The notes: generated by a model not told the origin, from the letters alone. Positions 7,697-15,305 are shown, counted from the stretch's first letter. The stretch: 36,730 nucleotides of DNA from Actinomycetota bacterium (GCA_040905475.1 JBBDRM010000066.1:1-36730), one strand, 5' to 3'. Made by a program: numbers and translations.

Positions 7697-8845
7697 ATGA
7701 TCCAACAGGGACAGGTCTTCAAGCTCGCATCCGTCGCGCGCGACGGCGGCGAGCTCTGGGCGTACCGCTTCCGGACCGGCGGACGTGACTCGAAACGGGT
7801 GCAACGCGGCGGCTTCAGGAGCGAAACGGACGCGCGGGCGGCGTTGGAACGCGCATTGGAGAAGTACCGGCGCGACAGCGGAGTGGGGAGAAGGATCACC
7901 CTCGCTGAGTTCGTCGACGAGTACCTCGCGCAACACGAGGTCTCGCCGGTAACGCTGGCGAAGCTGCGTTTCCTACTCAGCCGCGCGATACGAGCCTTCG
8001 GAGACCACTACCTCGACGAGCTCGACCCGGTCGACATCTCGGCGTGGCGGATGACCGTTACACCCGGCTACCGCTTCGAGGCCACCCAGGCGCTTCGCCA
8101 GGTGCTCGCCAGAGCGGTTGTATGGCGGCTGCTCGAAGTCAACCCCGCCAAGCAAGGCGTCGAGAACCCGCAGCGGCGGCGCACCGAGAAACGGCCATTC
8201 GAGTCGTGGGCGCAACTCGAGGCGCTCGCTAACCGACTCGGCCTGCGCCTCGGAGCGATGGTGCTCTTCGCCGCTGCGACCGGTATGCGACCCGGGGAAT
8301 GGGTCGCGCTCGAGCATCGGGACATCGACCGCGCCGGCCGCGTCGCCTACGTGAACCGCTCCTTCAGCAAAGGCCGCCTCACCCACCCGAAGACCGAGGC
8401 GAGCATCCGCGCCGTGCCGCTCCAGGCTCGCGCGCTCGCTGCGCTCGACCAGCTACCGCCTGGCGGCCCTGGCGACCTGCTCTTCCCCGCCGAGCGCCGC
8501 GGCTACCTCGACCTCCACAACTTCCGAAACCGCAACTGGAAGCCCGCCCAGATCGCGGCCGGGATCGAGCCCTTCCGCCGCATCTACGATCTCAGGCACA
8601 CCTTCGCGACCTTCGCGCTGCGTGCCGGTCTCTCAACCTTCGAGCTCTCACGCTACATGGGCGCCAGCCTGACCATGATCGACCGCCACTACGGCCACCT
8701 CGCCCGCGACGGCCGCGAGCACGCGATTCGGCTGCTCGACACCCTCAGTGCCGAGGTGGTGGACGTTCGTGGACGCCCGGTGGACGTCGAAACGCGCGAA
8801 TCGCGTCCGAGCAGACAACGAAAGCAGGCGCTGAGCAGGAGATAA
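7697..8845 (+). CDS. tyrosine recombinase (integrase 2)
   Basis: A 382-residue integrase with the same layout as integrase 1 and the same first ten residues. Catalytic residues: Arg198 (TGMRPGE), Lys232 (HPKTEAS), Arg300 (IYDLRHTFATFALRAG) and nucleophile Tyr332 (DRHYGHL). As in integrase 1, the HxxR histidine is Tyr (Tyr297) and the second histidine position is Ala323 (YMGAS). The ATG at 7697 follows AGAGGAGG. Core B begins six bases after the stop, so gene and att site are physically linked as in tRNA-targeting elements. It is divergent from the primase-helicase gene and, with it and vapBC, makes up the 4.5 kb element between cores A and B. Confidence 0.93.
   Translation: MIQQGQVFKLASVARDGGELWAYRFRTGGRDSKRVQRGGFRSETDARAALERALEKYRRDSGVGRRITLAEFVDEYLAQHEVSPVTLAKLRFLLSRAIRAFGDHYLDELDPVDISAWRMTVTPGYRFEATQALRQVLARAVVWRLLEVNPAKQGVENPQRRRTEKRPFESWAQLEALANRLGLRLGAMVLFAAATGMRPGEWVALEHRDIDRAGRVAYVNRSFSKGRLTHPKTEASIRAVPLQARALAALDQLPPGGPGDLLFPAERRGYLDLHNFRNRNWKPAQIAAGIEPFRRIYDLRHTFATFALRAGLSTFELSRYMGASLTMIDRHYGHLARDGREHAIRLLDTLSAEVVDVRGRPVDVETRESRPSRQRKQALSRR
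8759..8785 (+). repeat. left arm-type repeats of att core B
   Basis: Three GTGGAC units at 8759, 8769 and 8780, 10 and 11 bases apart, inside the 3' end of integrase 2. This is the same unit and roughly the same position relative to the core as the repeats left of core A. Helical phasing suggests protein binding on one face of the DNA. Confidence 0.5.
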
Positions 8846-8850
8846 GCGGA

Positions 8851-8886
8851 AGCCCTCTGACGGACTCGAACCGTCGACCCCCTCCT
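8851..8886 (-). repeat. attachment core B: tRNA-Thr 3' half
   Basis: Thirty-six bases identical to core A from the discriminator to the anticodon stem; it then diverges before the anticodon loop (GTAG instead of TACC). It lies six bases after integrase 2. The 120 or so bases to its right resemble those right of core A, including TTTCGCCTGCAAAT (8925-8938; TTTCCGCTGCAAAT at A) and the GTGTCC pair at 8991-9007. Elements beginning at A and at B therefore share a left-end sequence. Confidence 0.85.
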
Positions 8887-8990
8887 GTAGTCGTACACGC
8901 GCGATCATCTGCGACGCAGTTTCGCCTGCAAATTAGGCTGATCCGGACGCTGGAGATGTGCCGCGAGACGTCGCACGTGTCGTTTCTGAT

Positions 8991-9007
8991 GTGTCCGTTT
9001 TGTGTCC
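8991..9007 (+). repeat. right arm-type repeats of att core B
   Basis: GTGTCCGTTTTGTGTCC, identical to the block at 4516-4532, with units 11 bases apart. The stretch from here to about 9250 contains no supportable gene. Confidence 0.5.
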
Positions 9008-9252
9008 GTCAAGCGTTGCTTGCACAGCCAACATCACTGCGAGTCGACACGACAAGCGCGGCGCGAGCGGATGCTGTGCGGCGGCGAAGACATCCCAAGC
9101 TCGGTCGAGTGCCATGGGTCCTCTCCTGTCGACCGTCCGAACACGACGCTGAGTTTGGCTCGCAAGTTCGCGCACGTATGTGGTGTGCCGACACAGGTGC
9201 CCCTCCGCGGAAAGCAGGCGCGAGTTCGGCGTCGGCGTGGACGACTGCGTCT

Positions 9253-9837
9253 CGTCCAACCAGGGCTACCGGGATCGGGACCACGACCCGTCCCACGTCG
9301 TGGAGCCGCTCGCCGTTCCTCGCCGGGCTCGCCCCGGTCGCAACCGCCCACCACGAGCGACTCGACGGATCGGGCTACCACCGCGGGGCGGCGGCCGCGG
9401 CGCTCATACCGGCCGCGGATATTGGCCGTGGCCGACGCCTACCACGCCATGACCGAGCCGCGCCCTCACCGCCAGGCGCTGGCGCCCGAGCAAGCCTCAG
9501 AGACGCTGGGCCAGGAGGTACGCGCGGGGCGCCTCGACGCCGAAGCAGTCGCCGCGGTGCTTGCCGCCGCTGGCCGGCCCGTCCCCCGAATCGAGCGGCC
9601 CGCTGGTCTGACCGATCGCGAGGCCGAGGTCGTGGGGCTGCTCGCGCGCGGCCTACAGACGAAGCAGGTCGCGCACGCACTCGGGATCGCCGTCAAGACG
9701 GCCGACACACACGTCCAGCACGCCTACCGCAAGATCGGTGTCTCGACACGCGCGGTGGCGACGCGCTGTTCGCGATGCAGCACGGCCTAGCGGCATCGGG
9801 AGAACTCCCGATTGATCGCCGCGCCCGCCGCTCGTAG
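9253..9837 (+). pseudogene. HD-GYP / LuxR-type regulator remnant
   Basis: The 3' part of a gene for an HD-GYP phosphodiesterase-like domain joined to a LuxR-type helix-turn-helix, scattered over two or three frames. One frame gives SRSPFLAGLAPVATAHHERLDGSGYHRG (HD-GYP motif HHERLDGSGY). After a shift near 9410-9420 another gives RILAVADAYHAMTEPRPHR… and GLTDREAEVVGLLARGLQTKQVAHALGIAVKTADTHVQHAYRKIGVSTRA (LuxR helix-turn-helix). After a last shift near 9760 the first frame resumes with ALFAMQHGLA and stops at 9835-9837. The N-terminal part of the HD domain is not readable. Several shifts make real decay more likely than sequencing error. It lies in the 2.1 kb segment between att cores B and C. 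Confidence 0.75.
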
Positions 9838-9880
9838 CGCCTACGATGAGGAGACGCGAGCGACAGTTGAGGAGGAAACG

Positions 9881-10732
9881 ATGAGCACTCACGAGGTCGT
9901 GACCGCACAGGAGCTGGAGGAAACGCGTATCGCCTGGGACCGGATCGCCTCGGGCTACGACAGGAACGTCACCCCGACACACATGTGGCTGGGCAATGAA
10001 GGTCTGCGCCGTGCCCAGCTCCGTTCAGGGATGCGATTCCTCGATGTGGCGGCGGGCAACGGCGCCCTGAGCATCCCGGCGGCGCGCCTGGGCGCACAGG
10101 TCGTGGCGACGGACCTGTCCCCGGCCATGCTCGAGCAGCTCGCGGCGCGCGCGCGCAAGGAGGGGCTGGAGATCGAGACCCGCGTCATGGACGGTCACGC
10201 GCTCGACCTCGACAACGACAGCTTCGACATGGCCGGATCGCAGTTCGGGGTCATGCTGTTTCCCGACATGCCGAAGGGGATCAGCGAGATGGTGCGCGTC
10301 GTCAAGCCGGGCGGCCGCGTGCTGATGAACGTGTATGGCAACCCACATGAGATCGAGTTCTTAGGCTTCTTCGTGGCCGCTATCCAGTCCGTTCGCCCCG
10401 ACTTCGACGGCCCGCCCGCGGATCCGCCTCCGCTCCCGTTCCAACTGCAGGATCCCGAGAGGCTGCGAAGGGAGCTCGAGGTGGCCGGACTGAGAGACGT
10501 CGTCGTGGAGACGATCACGGAGAGCCTGGAGTTCGAGACCGGAAGAGAGCTCTGGGAGTGGCTCGTGTCGAGCAACCCGATCGCGGAAGGGATCCTCGGA
10601 GACCTGGGCATCTCCGATGACGAGCGGGTGGTGATCGAGCAGTCGCTGGAGCGACTGGTGCGCGAGCGCGCCGGTAGCAGCGAGAAGGCTGTGCTAACCA
10701 ACCCGATCAACATCGGCATCGGGACGAAGTAG
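9881..10732 (+). CDS. class I SAM-dependent methyltransferase
   Basis: A 283-residue Rossmann-fold methyltransferase resembling the UbiE/Methyltransf_11 group. An N-terminal helix (IAWDRIASGYDRNVTPTHMWLG) precedes motif I FLDVAAGNGALSIPAARLG. Motif II has ATDLSPAMLEQL (Asp binding the ribose) and motif III RVMDGHALDLDNDSFD; the post-core region is VVKPGGRVLMNVYG. The substrate cannot be deduced; small-molecule targets are usual for this group. The ATG at 9881 has a strong ribosome site (GAGGAGG, 8 bases upstream), so an earlier in-frame start at 9812 is unlikely. It is intact although it sits between a pseudogene and att core C, perhaps as element cargo. Confidence 0.88.
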   Translation: MSTHEVVTAQELEETRIAWDRIASGYDRNVTPTHMWLGNEGLRRAQLRSGMRFLDVAAGNGALSIPAARLGAQVVATDLSPAMLEQLAARARKEGLEIETRVMDGHALDLDNDSFDMAGSQFGVMLFPDMPKGISEMVRVVKPGGRVLMNVYGNPHEIEFLGFFVAAIQSVRPDFDGPPADPPPLPFQLQDPERLRRELEVAGLRDVVVETITESLEFETGRELWEWLVSSNPIAEGILGDLGISDDERVVIEQSLERLVRERAGSSEKAVLTNPINIGIGTK

Positions 10733-10915
10733 CCGCGCCCTACGCCCGACGCGTGAGTTCCGCTTCGGGGTGAGTAGCTCTGGTCGGGTTCGGGCGGATC
10801 GAACGGGTGATGGGTTCCGGCACTCCACCCCGCGTACCGCAGATGTGTCCGAAATGTGTCCGCATGTTTAACAAACAGACACCAAGATAGTGCCCATTTG
10901 CAGGTACTTTAGCTA
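10733..10915. promoter_or_regulatory. arm-type repeats left of att core C
   Basis: No gene. GTGTCC units at 10845-10850 and 10856-10861 (GTGTCCGAAATGTGTCC), 11 bases apart, match the blocks right of cores A and B. Next come ACAAACAGACACC and CCCATTTGCAGGTACTTT (10893-10910), the latter also seen near 1952 and 34542. The whole stretch reads as the end of an integrated element whose integrase gene has been lost. Confidence 0.5.
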
Positions 10916-10962
10916 AGCCCTCTGACGGACTCGAACCGTCGACCCCCTCCTTACCATGGAGG
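10916..10962 (-). repeat. attachment core C: tRNA-Thr(GGT) from the anticodon stem to the 3' end
   Basis: The same 41-base core as A and D, plus six more bases of tRNA. On the minus strand it gives a complete anticodon arm, CCTCC-ATGGTAA-GGAGG, with anticodon GGT in the loop. This identifies the target tRNA. Beyond 10962 there is no D-arm or 5' acceptor strand. To the right, ATTCGCGG and GGCCGTTTCC…CTGCA recur from the right flank of core A with about 30 extra bases between them. It marks the left limit of the 23.6 kb defence-rich island that ends at core D. Confidence 0.87.
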
Positions 10963-11252
10963 ATTCGCGGTGCGACTGCCGTGGGCGGGAATCGCGCTCG
11001 TGAGGCCGTTTCCCCTGCATTCTCTGCTGTTCAGGCGCTAAGCATCACCTGCCTCGGAGACCCCTGAGTCGCCTTCAGTATCCCCGCACCTGTCCCCAGA
11101 ACCCATCCCCAACGGCGGCTCGGTCACGTGCCTGGTCACGCGCGTCGCGGAGCGCGTGATCCAAGGTCCCTGCGCGCTCAACTCTTCCAGAGGCGGGAGC
11201 TTCCGGCGACCTCCCGCGTGATATCTGCGGGATGGAGTGTTGTCTTGATTGG

Positions 11253-11745
11253 CGACGTGCGGGACGTTTTGCGGCATGCGCGTACCAGTCGAAGCGAGGG
11301 TCGCGCACTCGAGATCGCCGCCGCGGGCTCGCACAACCTGCTCCTCATGGGCCCTCCCGGAACGGGGAAGACCATGCTCGCCCGGCGGCTGCCGGGCATC
11401 CTTCCCAGGCTGACGCGCGAGGAGGCGCTCGAGGTGACGCGCATCCACTCGGTCGCCGGCCTGCTCCCCCAAGGGCAGACGCTCGTTGCGGTGCCGCCCT
11501 CTCGCGCTCCTCATCACGGAGCCTCCGCTCCGGCGATCGTCGGCGGCGGCCCGACCCCTCGGCCCGGCGAGGTCTCGCTCGCACATCGCGGAGTCCTGTT
11601 CCTCGACGAGCTGCCGGAGTTCCCGCGGCCGGCCCTCGAGTCGCTCAGGCAGCCGCTCGAGGACGGATTTGTCGCGGTCGCGCGCGTGGGCGGGCATGCG
11701 ATCTTTCCGGCCCGCTTCCAGCTCGTAGGAACGGTCAATCTCTGA
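11253..11745 (+). pseudogene. comM: comM (YifB/Mg-chelatase-like ATPase) internal fragment
   Basis: About 165 codons of the central AAA+ domain of a ComM/YifB protein, which in other bacteria is a helicase promoting branch migration during transformation. It contains [36 protein letters not shown] (Walker A), [17 protein letters not shown], the [17 protein letters not shown] segment and [28 protein letters not shown] (Walker B). It ends at [13 protein letters not shown] and then a stop, where the full protein would continue with the MNPCPCG zinc region. The family is about 500 residues long, so both ends are missing. It is a scar, probably carried in or cut off by an integration event near core C. 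Confidence 0.88.
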
Positions 11746-11983
11746 GTTTTTCGGCGTCATCCGTCCCGTGGCAGAGACGTAGCTCCTCGCGAGTGTGTCT
11801 GGTGCCAAACCCGGTTCTCCCTGCAAATCGGCCTGACCAGTGGCGCGAACGGAGTTTTGGCACCCCACAGGTCAGTTCTCGATTTTGGAGGTGAGCTCCG
11901 CACGGAGCTCTCGCCGGCAAGCTACGCCGACCGTTGTCAGAATGCGGAAAAATCTCGCCTCCGTGTCAGCGGAATGACCAGTC
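11746..11983. other. intergenic stretch after the comM fragment
   Basis: No gene seen. At about 11819-11837 the run CCCTGCAAATCGGCCTGACC resembles the sequences right of cores A (GCTGCAAATCAG) and B (GCCTGCAAATTAGGCTGATCC). This suggests another leftover of an element left end. No terminator hairpin is evident for the convergent genes here. Confidence 0.3.
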
Positions 11984-13102
11984 TCACACAGGGGGATCCG
12001 CCTCGGCAGCTTTGAGAAGGTCGAGTGCCTCGGCTCGAGAACTGACGCCAAGGCGGCGGCGGGCGTTCCTAACGTGTGTCCGGACTGTGTGCGGGGAGAG
12101 AACGAGGAGTTCAGCGACTTGATCCGTTCGAAGTCCCTCGCCGTATAGGCGGAGTATCGCGAGCTCGCTCGGGCGGAGGTCGTCGCTGCGGGCTTGCGCG
12201 GCCTCGCGTACGTCCGTGTTCACACGGGCCATCTCGAGAGAACGGCTTCGAAGGAACTGTGGGCTCCGCTCAATGTTTTCCAAGGCGTGGCCGAGCTGGA
12301 CTGATGCCTCGTTGAGCAGCGTGAGGTCGTCCTTGGGCGGACGCCGCTTGCTGCGTGCAGCGATCGTCAGAGTCCCGACCTGTTCGCCGCCGGCCTCGAG
12401 CCACCGCACCTCGACCCAGTGGAGGCCCAGCGATCCGAGGGCTGTCGGCGGACCGCTTTCAATCATCGTCTTGAGCCGGCGGACGCTGATCGGGTTCAGG
12501 GCGAGGCGTCGAGTCTCGGCGGGGCGAAGGCCGCTAGCGGCGACGAGGTGGAGCTTGGCGTCTGTGTCGAGCAGTCGGATCGCAGTCACGTCGGCAGGTA
12601 GGGCGAGGATGAGGCCATCGGCAACCTGCTGGAGGGAGGCGACGAGGTTGTGGCCCGAAACGGCGGCAATCTCTTGCTTCAGTGCTAGGCGCCGCCGTTC
12701 CCGCTCCTTCAGTACGTGCCGGGCGCGAACCTGGTCGGTCGTGTCCACCGCCAGCGTGACTACGACTGGGCCCCAGCGATCGGTGTCGATGCGGCGGAGG
12801 GTTGCGCTCCACCAGCTCGGCTCGTGCCCCGGGGAGTCGTGACGGAACTCGGACAGGTGACGCGGCCTTCCCGTCGCGGCGACGTCTGCGACGAGCGCCG
12901 TCAGTTCATCTGCTTGGACGTGCGGCACTCGTTCGTCGTGGTGCGACTGGATCAGCTGCTCGAGCGGCAGGTCGTGACCGGCGAGACCCGGAAGCGGGGG
13001 GTTCGCGTAGAGGATCTCGAGCGTGTCGGCGTCGTTGACGAGCAAGCCGACCGGCAAGTGGGCGTGGAGTTCCTCCAGCAGGAGCAGGTCGGTGACGTGC
13101 AC
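11984..13102 (-). CDS. PAS-GAF-LuxR transcriptional regulator
   Basis: A 372-residue cytoplasmic regulator. Residues about 5-120 look like a PAS domain (LLVNDADTLEILYANPPLPGLAG … VVVTLAVDTTDQ), followed by a short helix linker (RARHVLKERERRRLALKQEI). Next is a GAF-like domain at about 135-285, with ALPADVTAIRLLDTDAKLHLVAASG and GTLTIAARSKRRPPKDDLTLLNEASVQLGHALEN. The LuxR helix-turn-helix is C-terminal (LRPSELAILRLYGEGLRTDQVAELLVLSPHTVRTHVRNARRRLGVSSRAEAL). I start it at GTG 13102, 7 bases after GGAGGAG; a frame to an ATG at 13174 would overlap kaiC-like. It is the last gene of the merR-receiver / kaiC-like / luxR operon, 37 bases after the ATPase. It probably reads out the signalling state; its ligand is unknown. 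Confidence 0.88.
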   Translation of the reverse strand: MHVTDLLLLEELHAHLPVGLLVNDADTLEILYANPPLPGLAGHDLPLEQLIQSHHDERVPHVQADELTALVADVAATGRPRHLSEFRHDSPGHEPSWWSATLRRIDTDRWGPVVVTLAVDTTDQVRARHVLKERERRRLALKQEIAAVSGHNLVASLQQVADGLILALPADVTAIRLLDTDAKLHLVAASGLRPAETRRLALNPISVRRLKTMIESGPPTALGSLGLHWVEVRWLEAGGEQVGTLTIAARSKRRPPKDDLTLLNEASVQLGHALENIERSPQFLRSRSLEMARVNTDVREAAQARSDDLRPSELAILRLYGEGLRTDQVAELLVLSPHTVRTHVRNARRRLGVSSRAEALDLLKAAEADPPV

Positions 13103-13139
13103 GTGCGCGCTCCTCCGCTTGCCCGTCGCGCGGCTCGTG

Positions 13140-14531
13140 CTAGTCGAACCTTTGTGCAGGGATGAACGGGTCACCGAGCACGATCCCTTCGGGGGTGATT
13201 CTGAACTCGCGGGTTTCCGGTTCGTGTCGGCTCGCGCGGGTCTTCAGGACGGTGAGGGCGCGGCGAACGGTTGCTTGGTCGCGGGTGTATTGGAGGAGCA
13301 CGACGTTGTCGGAGAGGTGTGAGACGCCGAACTCGGAGAGTCGCCTCACGTGGAAGAGGTCTGGTACCTCCGAGGTCATGAACACGCTCACTCCCTGGCG
13401 GGAGAAGCGCTGGACGAGCGAGTACATGTATTCGCGGAACCGGACCTCGTCCGGCGAGGCGAGCTTGAGATCGGTGAGGCTGTCGATGAGGACACGGCGT
13501 GCGCCGGTGCGCTCCACCGTCTCGAGGAGGTCGTAGACCCACTCGTCGATGTACATGTCGACAGGCGAGCGGTACATCGCCTCGACGCCATCCTCGTCAA
13601 CCGACCACCCGAAACCCTCGACGATCCGCGCGAGCTGGGTCGGGTGTTCCTGGAGCGTCGCCAGCACGCCGGGTTCGCCCTGGCGGACGCCGTTGAAGAT
13701 GAAGTGCAGGCCCATCAGGGTCTTGCCGCAGCCCGAGGGGCCGGCGCAGAGCGTGGAGGCGCCGGGCCAGTAACCGTCGGCGAGCATGTCGTCGAGGGCG
13801 GCGATCCCGGACGAGTGCCTGGCTCCGTCGAGCGGGTAGCTGGTCATGTCGATCTGGTCGGCGAGTCGCGGGAAGACGTCGATCCCATTGGCCGAGAGGC
13901 GGTAGGCGTGCTGGCCGGGAGCGAATTCGCTTCCCCGTAGCTTGAGGACGCGGAGGGAACGCGTCTCGCGCTCGGACGCTCGCGTCGTGGAGAGGCTGAT
14001 GATGGCGTCGGCGACCGCGAATTCGGGTGCCACGGCGATCTCGTCCTCGCCGTACTCGCCGACCCAGAACGACGAGGCCGGGAAGGCGGAGAGGTGGCCG
14101 GCGAAATCGTGGAGGAAGCGGCGAAACTCGGCAGCCTCCGCGTAAGCAGAGAGGGCCTTGAAGCTGTCGATCACGATGATTCCCGGACGGCGCTCCTTGA
14201 TCAGCGCAGTCACCTGCTCGAGGACGCCTGCGAGGCCGCGCTCGTTGAGAGCCGGGCCGAGATCCTCGTAGAAGACGGAGTGGCCGACCGCTTCCGGGTC
14301 GAAGAAGCGGAGGGTCTGCCCGTAGCGGAGGATTTTGTCGAACGGCTCCGACACCGTGGCGAGGTAGAGGGCGGGCCGATCGAGCGTCGCGTTCGCAAAC
14401 AGGTATTGCTGAGCGAGGATCGTCTTGCCGGTTCCCGGAAGCCCGATGAGCATGTTGATTGCGTCCACCGGGAGGCCGCCGCCGAGCACGCCGTCGAGGC
14501 GGGAATGGCCGCTCAGGAGACGCTCGCTCAT
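13140..14531 (-). CDS. KaiC-like double-domain ATPase (RAD55 family)
   Basis: A 463-residue tandem RecA-fold ATPase like circadian KaiC but without kaiA or kaiB nearby. Domain I has Walker A GLPGTGKT at 30-37, a catalytic acid in ATVSEPFDK (Glu62) and Walker B PGIIVIDSFKAL at about 116-127. Domain II has Walker A GPSGCGKT at 264-271, ATLQEHPTQ with its acid, and RRVLIDSLTDLK as Walker B. The C-terminal tail is short. Its ATG overlaps the TGA of the upstream merR-receiver gene (ATGA at 14528-14531), so the two are translationally coupled. KaiC-like proteins outside cyanobacteria act as phospho-relay or protein-interaction switches. Here the context (a receiver domain upstream, a LuxR regulator downstream) suggests a signal hub; that role is inferred. 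Confidence 0.92.
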   Translation of the reverse strand: MSERLLSGHSRLDGVLGGGLPVDAINMLIGLPGTGKTILAQQYLFANATLDRPALYLATVSEPFDKILRYGQTLRFFDPEAVGHSVFYEDLGPALNERGLAGVLEQVTALIKERRPGIIVIDSFKALSAYAEAAEFRRFLHDFAGHLSAFPASSFWVGEYGEDEIAVAPEFAVADAIISLSTTRASERETRSLRVLKLRGSEFAPGQHAYRLSANGIDVFPRLADQIDMTSYPLDGARHSSGIAALDDMLADGYWPGASTLCAGPSGCGKTLMGLHFIFNGVRQGEPGVLATLQEHPTQLARIVEGFGWSVDEDGVEAMYRSPVDMYIDEWVYDLLETVERTGARRVLIDSLTDLKLASPDEVRFREYMYSLVQRFSRQGVSVFMTSEVPDLFHVRRLSEFGVSHLSDNVVLLQYTRDQATVRRALTVLKTRASRHEPETREFRITPEGIVLGDPFIPAQRFD

Positions 14532-15190
14532 CGCGACGTCGCGCCTTGCAGGAAGGCGCTCTTCCCGAGCAAGTCCTTGACGGTCGAGACGAACTGCAGC
14601 GGGTCGAGCGGCTTCCGCAAAAAGGCGTCGGCGCCGGCTGCGAGCGCCTGGTCGCGCGCGTCGAGCGTCGAGATCACCAGGCACGCAGGCACTCCGGCTT
14701 CCTTCAGACGCTGGCACAGATCGGCGCCCGTTCCGCCGGAGATGAGCAGCTCGATCACCGCGAGCTGGGGCAAGAGTTGCTCGAACTTGCGCGCTGCGTC
14801 ATCGGCATCGAGCGCGAGAGTGACGTCGTAGCCCTCGGTCTGAAGGAAGAACTCGGCGAACTCTGCCGCGTACGGATCACGCTCGGCGAGCAAGATCAGG
14901 AGGCGAGGCGCCTGCTCCCGCTCATCCGCTGAGCGGAAGCCGCTCCCGCGCTCGAGCTGCTCACCGAGCAGGCGATGGGCCTCGGCCGGCTGTAGCCCTC
15001 GATCGAGTCCCTCCTTGACGAAGCGGAGCTGCTCGACCTCTCCGCGCGTGTAGAGCCGATGGCCGCCGGTGCTCCGCTCGGGCTTCACGAGCCCATAGCG
15101 CTCTTCCCAGTTGCGGATCGTCGCGGCCGGGATGTCGAGCATGCGCTCAACGGCGCCAATGCTGTAGATCGCGAGATCGCCGTGCTCCAT
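14528..15190 (-). CDS. MerR-type regulator with a receiver-like domain
   Basis: A 220-residue fusion. Residues about 6-75 are a MerR winged helix-turn-helix (YSIGAVERMLDIPAATIRNWEERYGLVKPERSTGGHRLYTRGEVEQLRFVKEGLDRG). Residues about 94-210 have the receiver fold (RLLILLAERDPYAAEFAEFFLQTEGYDVTLALD … FLRKPLDPLQFVSTVKDLL). The receiver lysine (RKP) and the Ser/Thr (VISTLD) are present, but the phosphoacceptor Asp is replaced by Glu (LAVIELLISGG), and only part of the acidic pocket remains (AERD). It may therefore be locked or regulated without phosphorylation. The ATG at 15190 is divergent from the STAS gene across a 130-base region with repeats, a likely operator for this protein. Confidence 0.9.
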   Translation of the reverse strand: MEHGDLAIYSIGAVERMLDIPAATIRNWEERYGLVKPERSTGGHRLYTRGEVEQLRFVKEGLDRGLQPAEAHRLLGEQLERGSGFRSADEREQAPRLLILLAERDPYAAEFAEFFLQTEGYDVTLALDADDAARKFEQLLPQLAVIELLISGGTGADLCQRLKEAGVPACLVISTLDARDQALAAGADAFLRKPLDPLQFVSTVKDLLGKSAFLQGATSR

Positions 15191-15252
15191 GGTGACCAGC
15201 TTACTTCCTCAGCACTTCCAGCGCTAGGAACGTTATATCATCAATCCTTCCT

Positions 15253-15276
15253 AAATACCTCATCAAATACCTCATC
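15253..15276 (+). repeat. perfect tandem 12-mer in the divergent promoter region
   Basis: AAATACCTCATC occurs twice head to tail. The surroundings (15220-15300) are the most AT-rich stretch for kilobases, between the divergent merR-receiver and STAS starts. The position suits a regulator-binding site or promoter element for one or both operons; the MerR-type protein encoded next door is the obvious candidate binder. Confidence 0.55.
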
Positions 15277-15281
15277 GTAAG

Positions 15282-15305
15282 GCCCATAGTTCATCAGAAC
15301 TGGGC
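15282..15305 (+). promoter_or_regulatory. inverted repeat before the STAS gene
   Basis: GCCC-at-AGTTC-atca-GAACT-GGGC: a nine-base-pair inverted repeat with a two-base bulge, ending 15 bases before the STAS start codon. It could be an operator (dyads of this size bind MerR dimers) or a hairpin in the STAS leader RNA. Only its symmetry is visible. Confidence 0.45.

Noticed and set aside
8299-9837. A 512-codon plus-strand open frame overlapping integrase 2 and continuing past the att core
   Set aside because: Its first half is an Arg/Pro-rich shadow of integrase 2 in another frame; only its end coincides with pieces of the HD-GYP/LuxR remnant.
10916-10962. A possible complete tRNA-Thr(GGT) gene
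   Set aside because: The anticodon and T arms and 3' acceptor strand are present, but no D-arm or 5' acceptor strand lies beyond 10962, so it is a 3' remnant used as an att core.
13140-14531. A circadian kaiABC locus
   Set aside because: Only a KaiC-like gene is present; no kaiA or kaiB frame is nearby, so a clock function is not supported.
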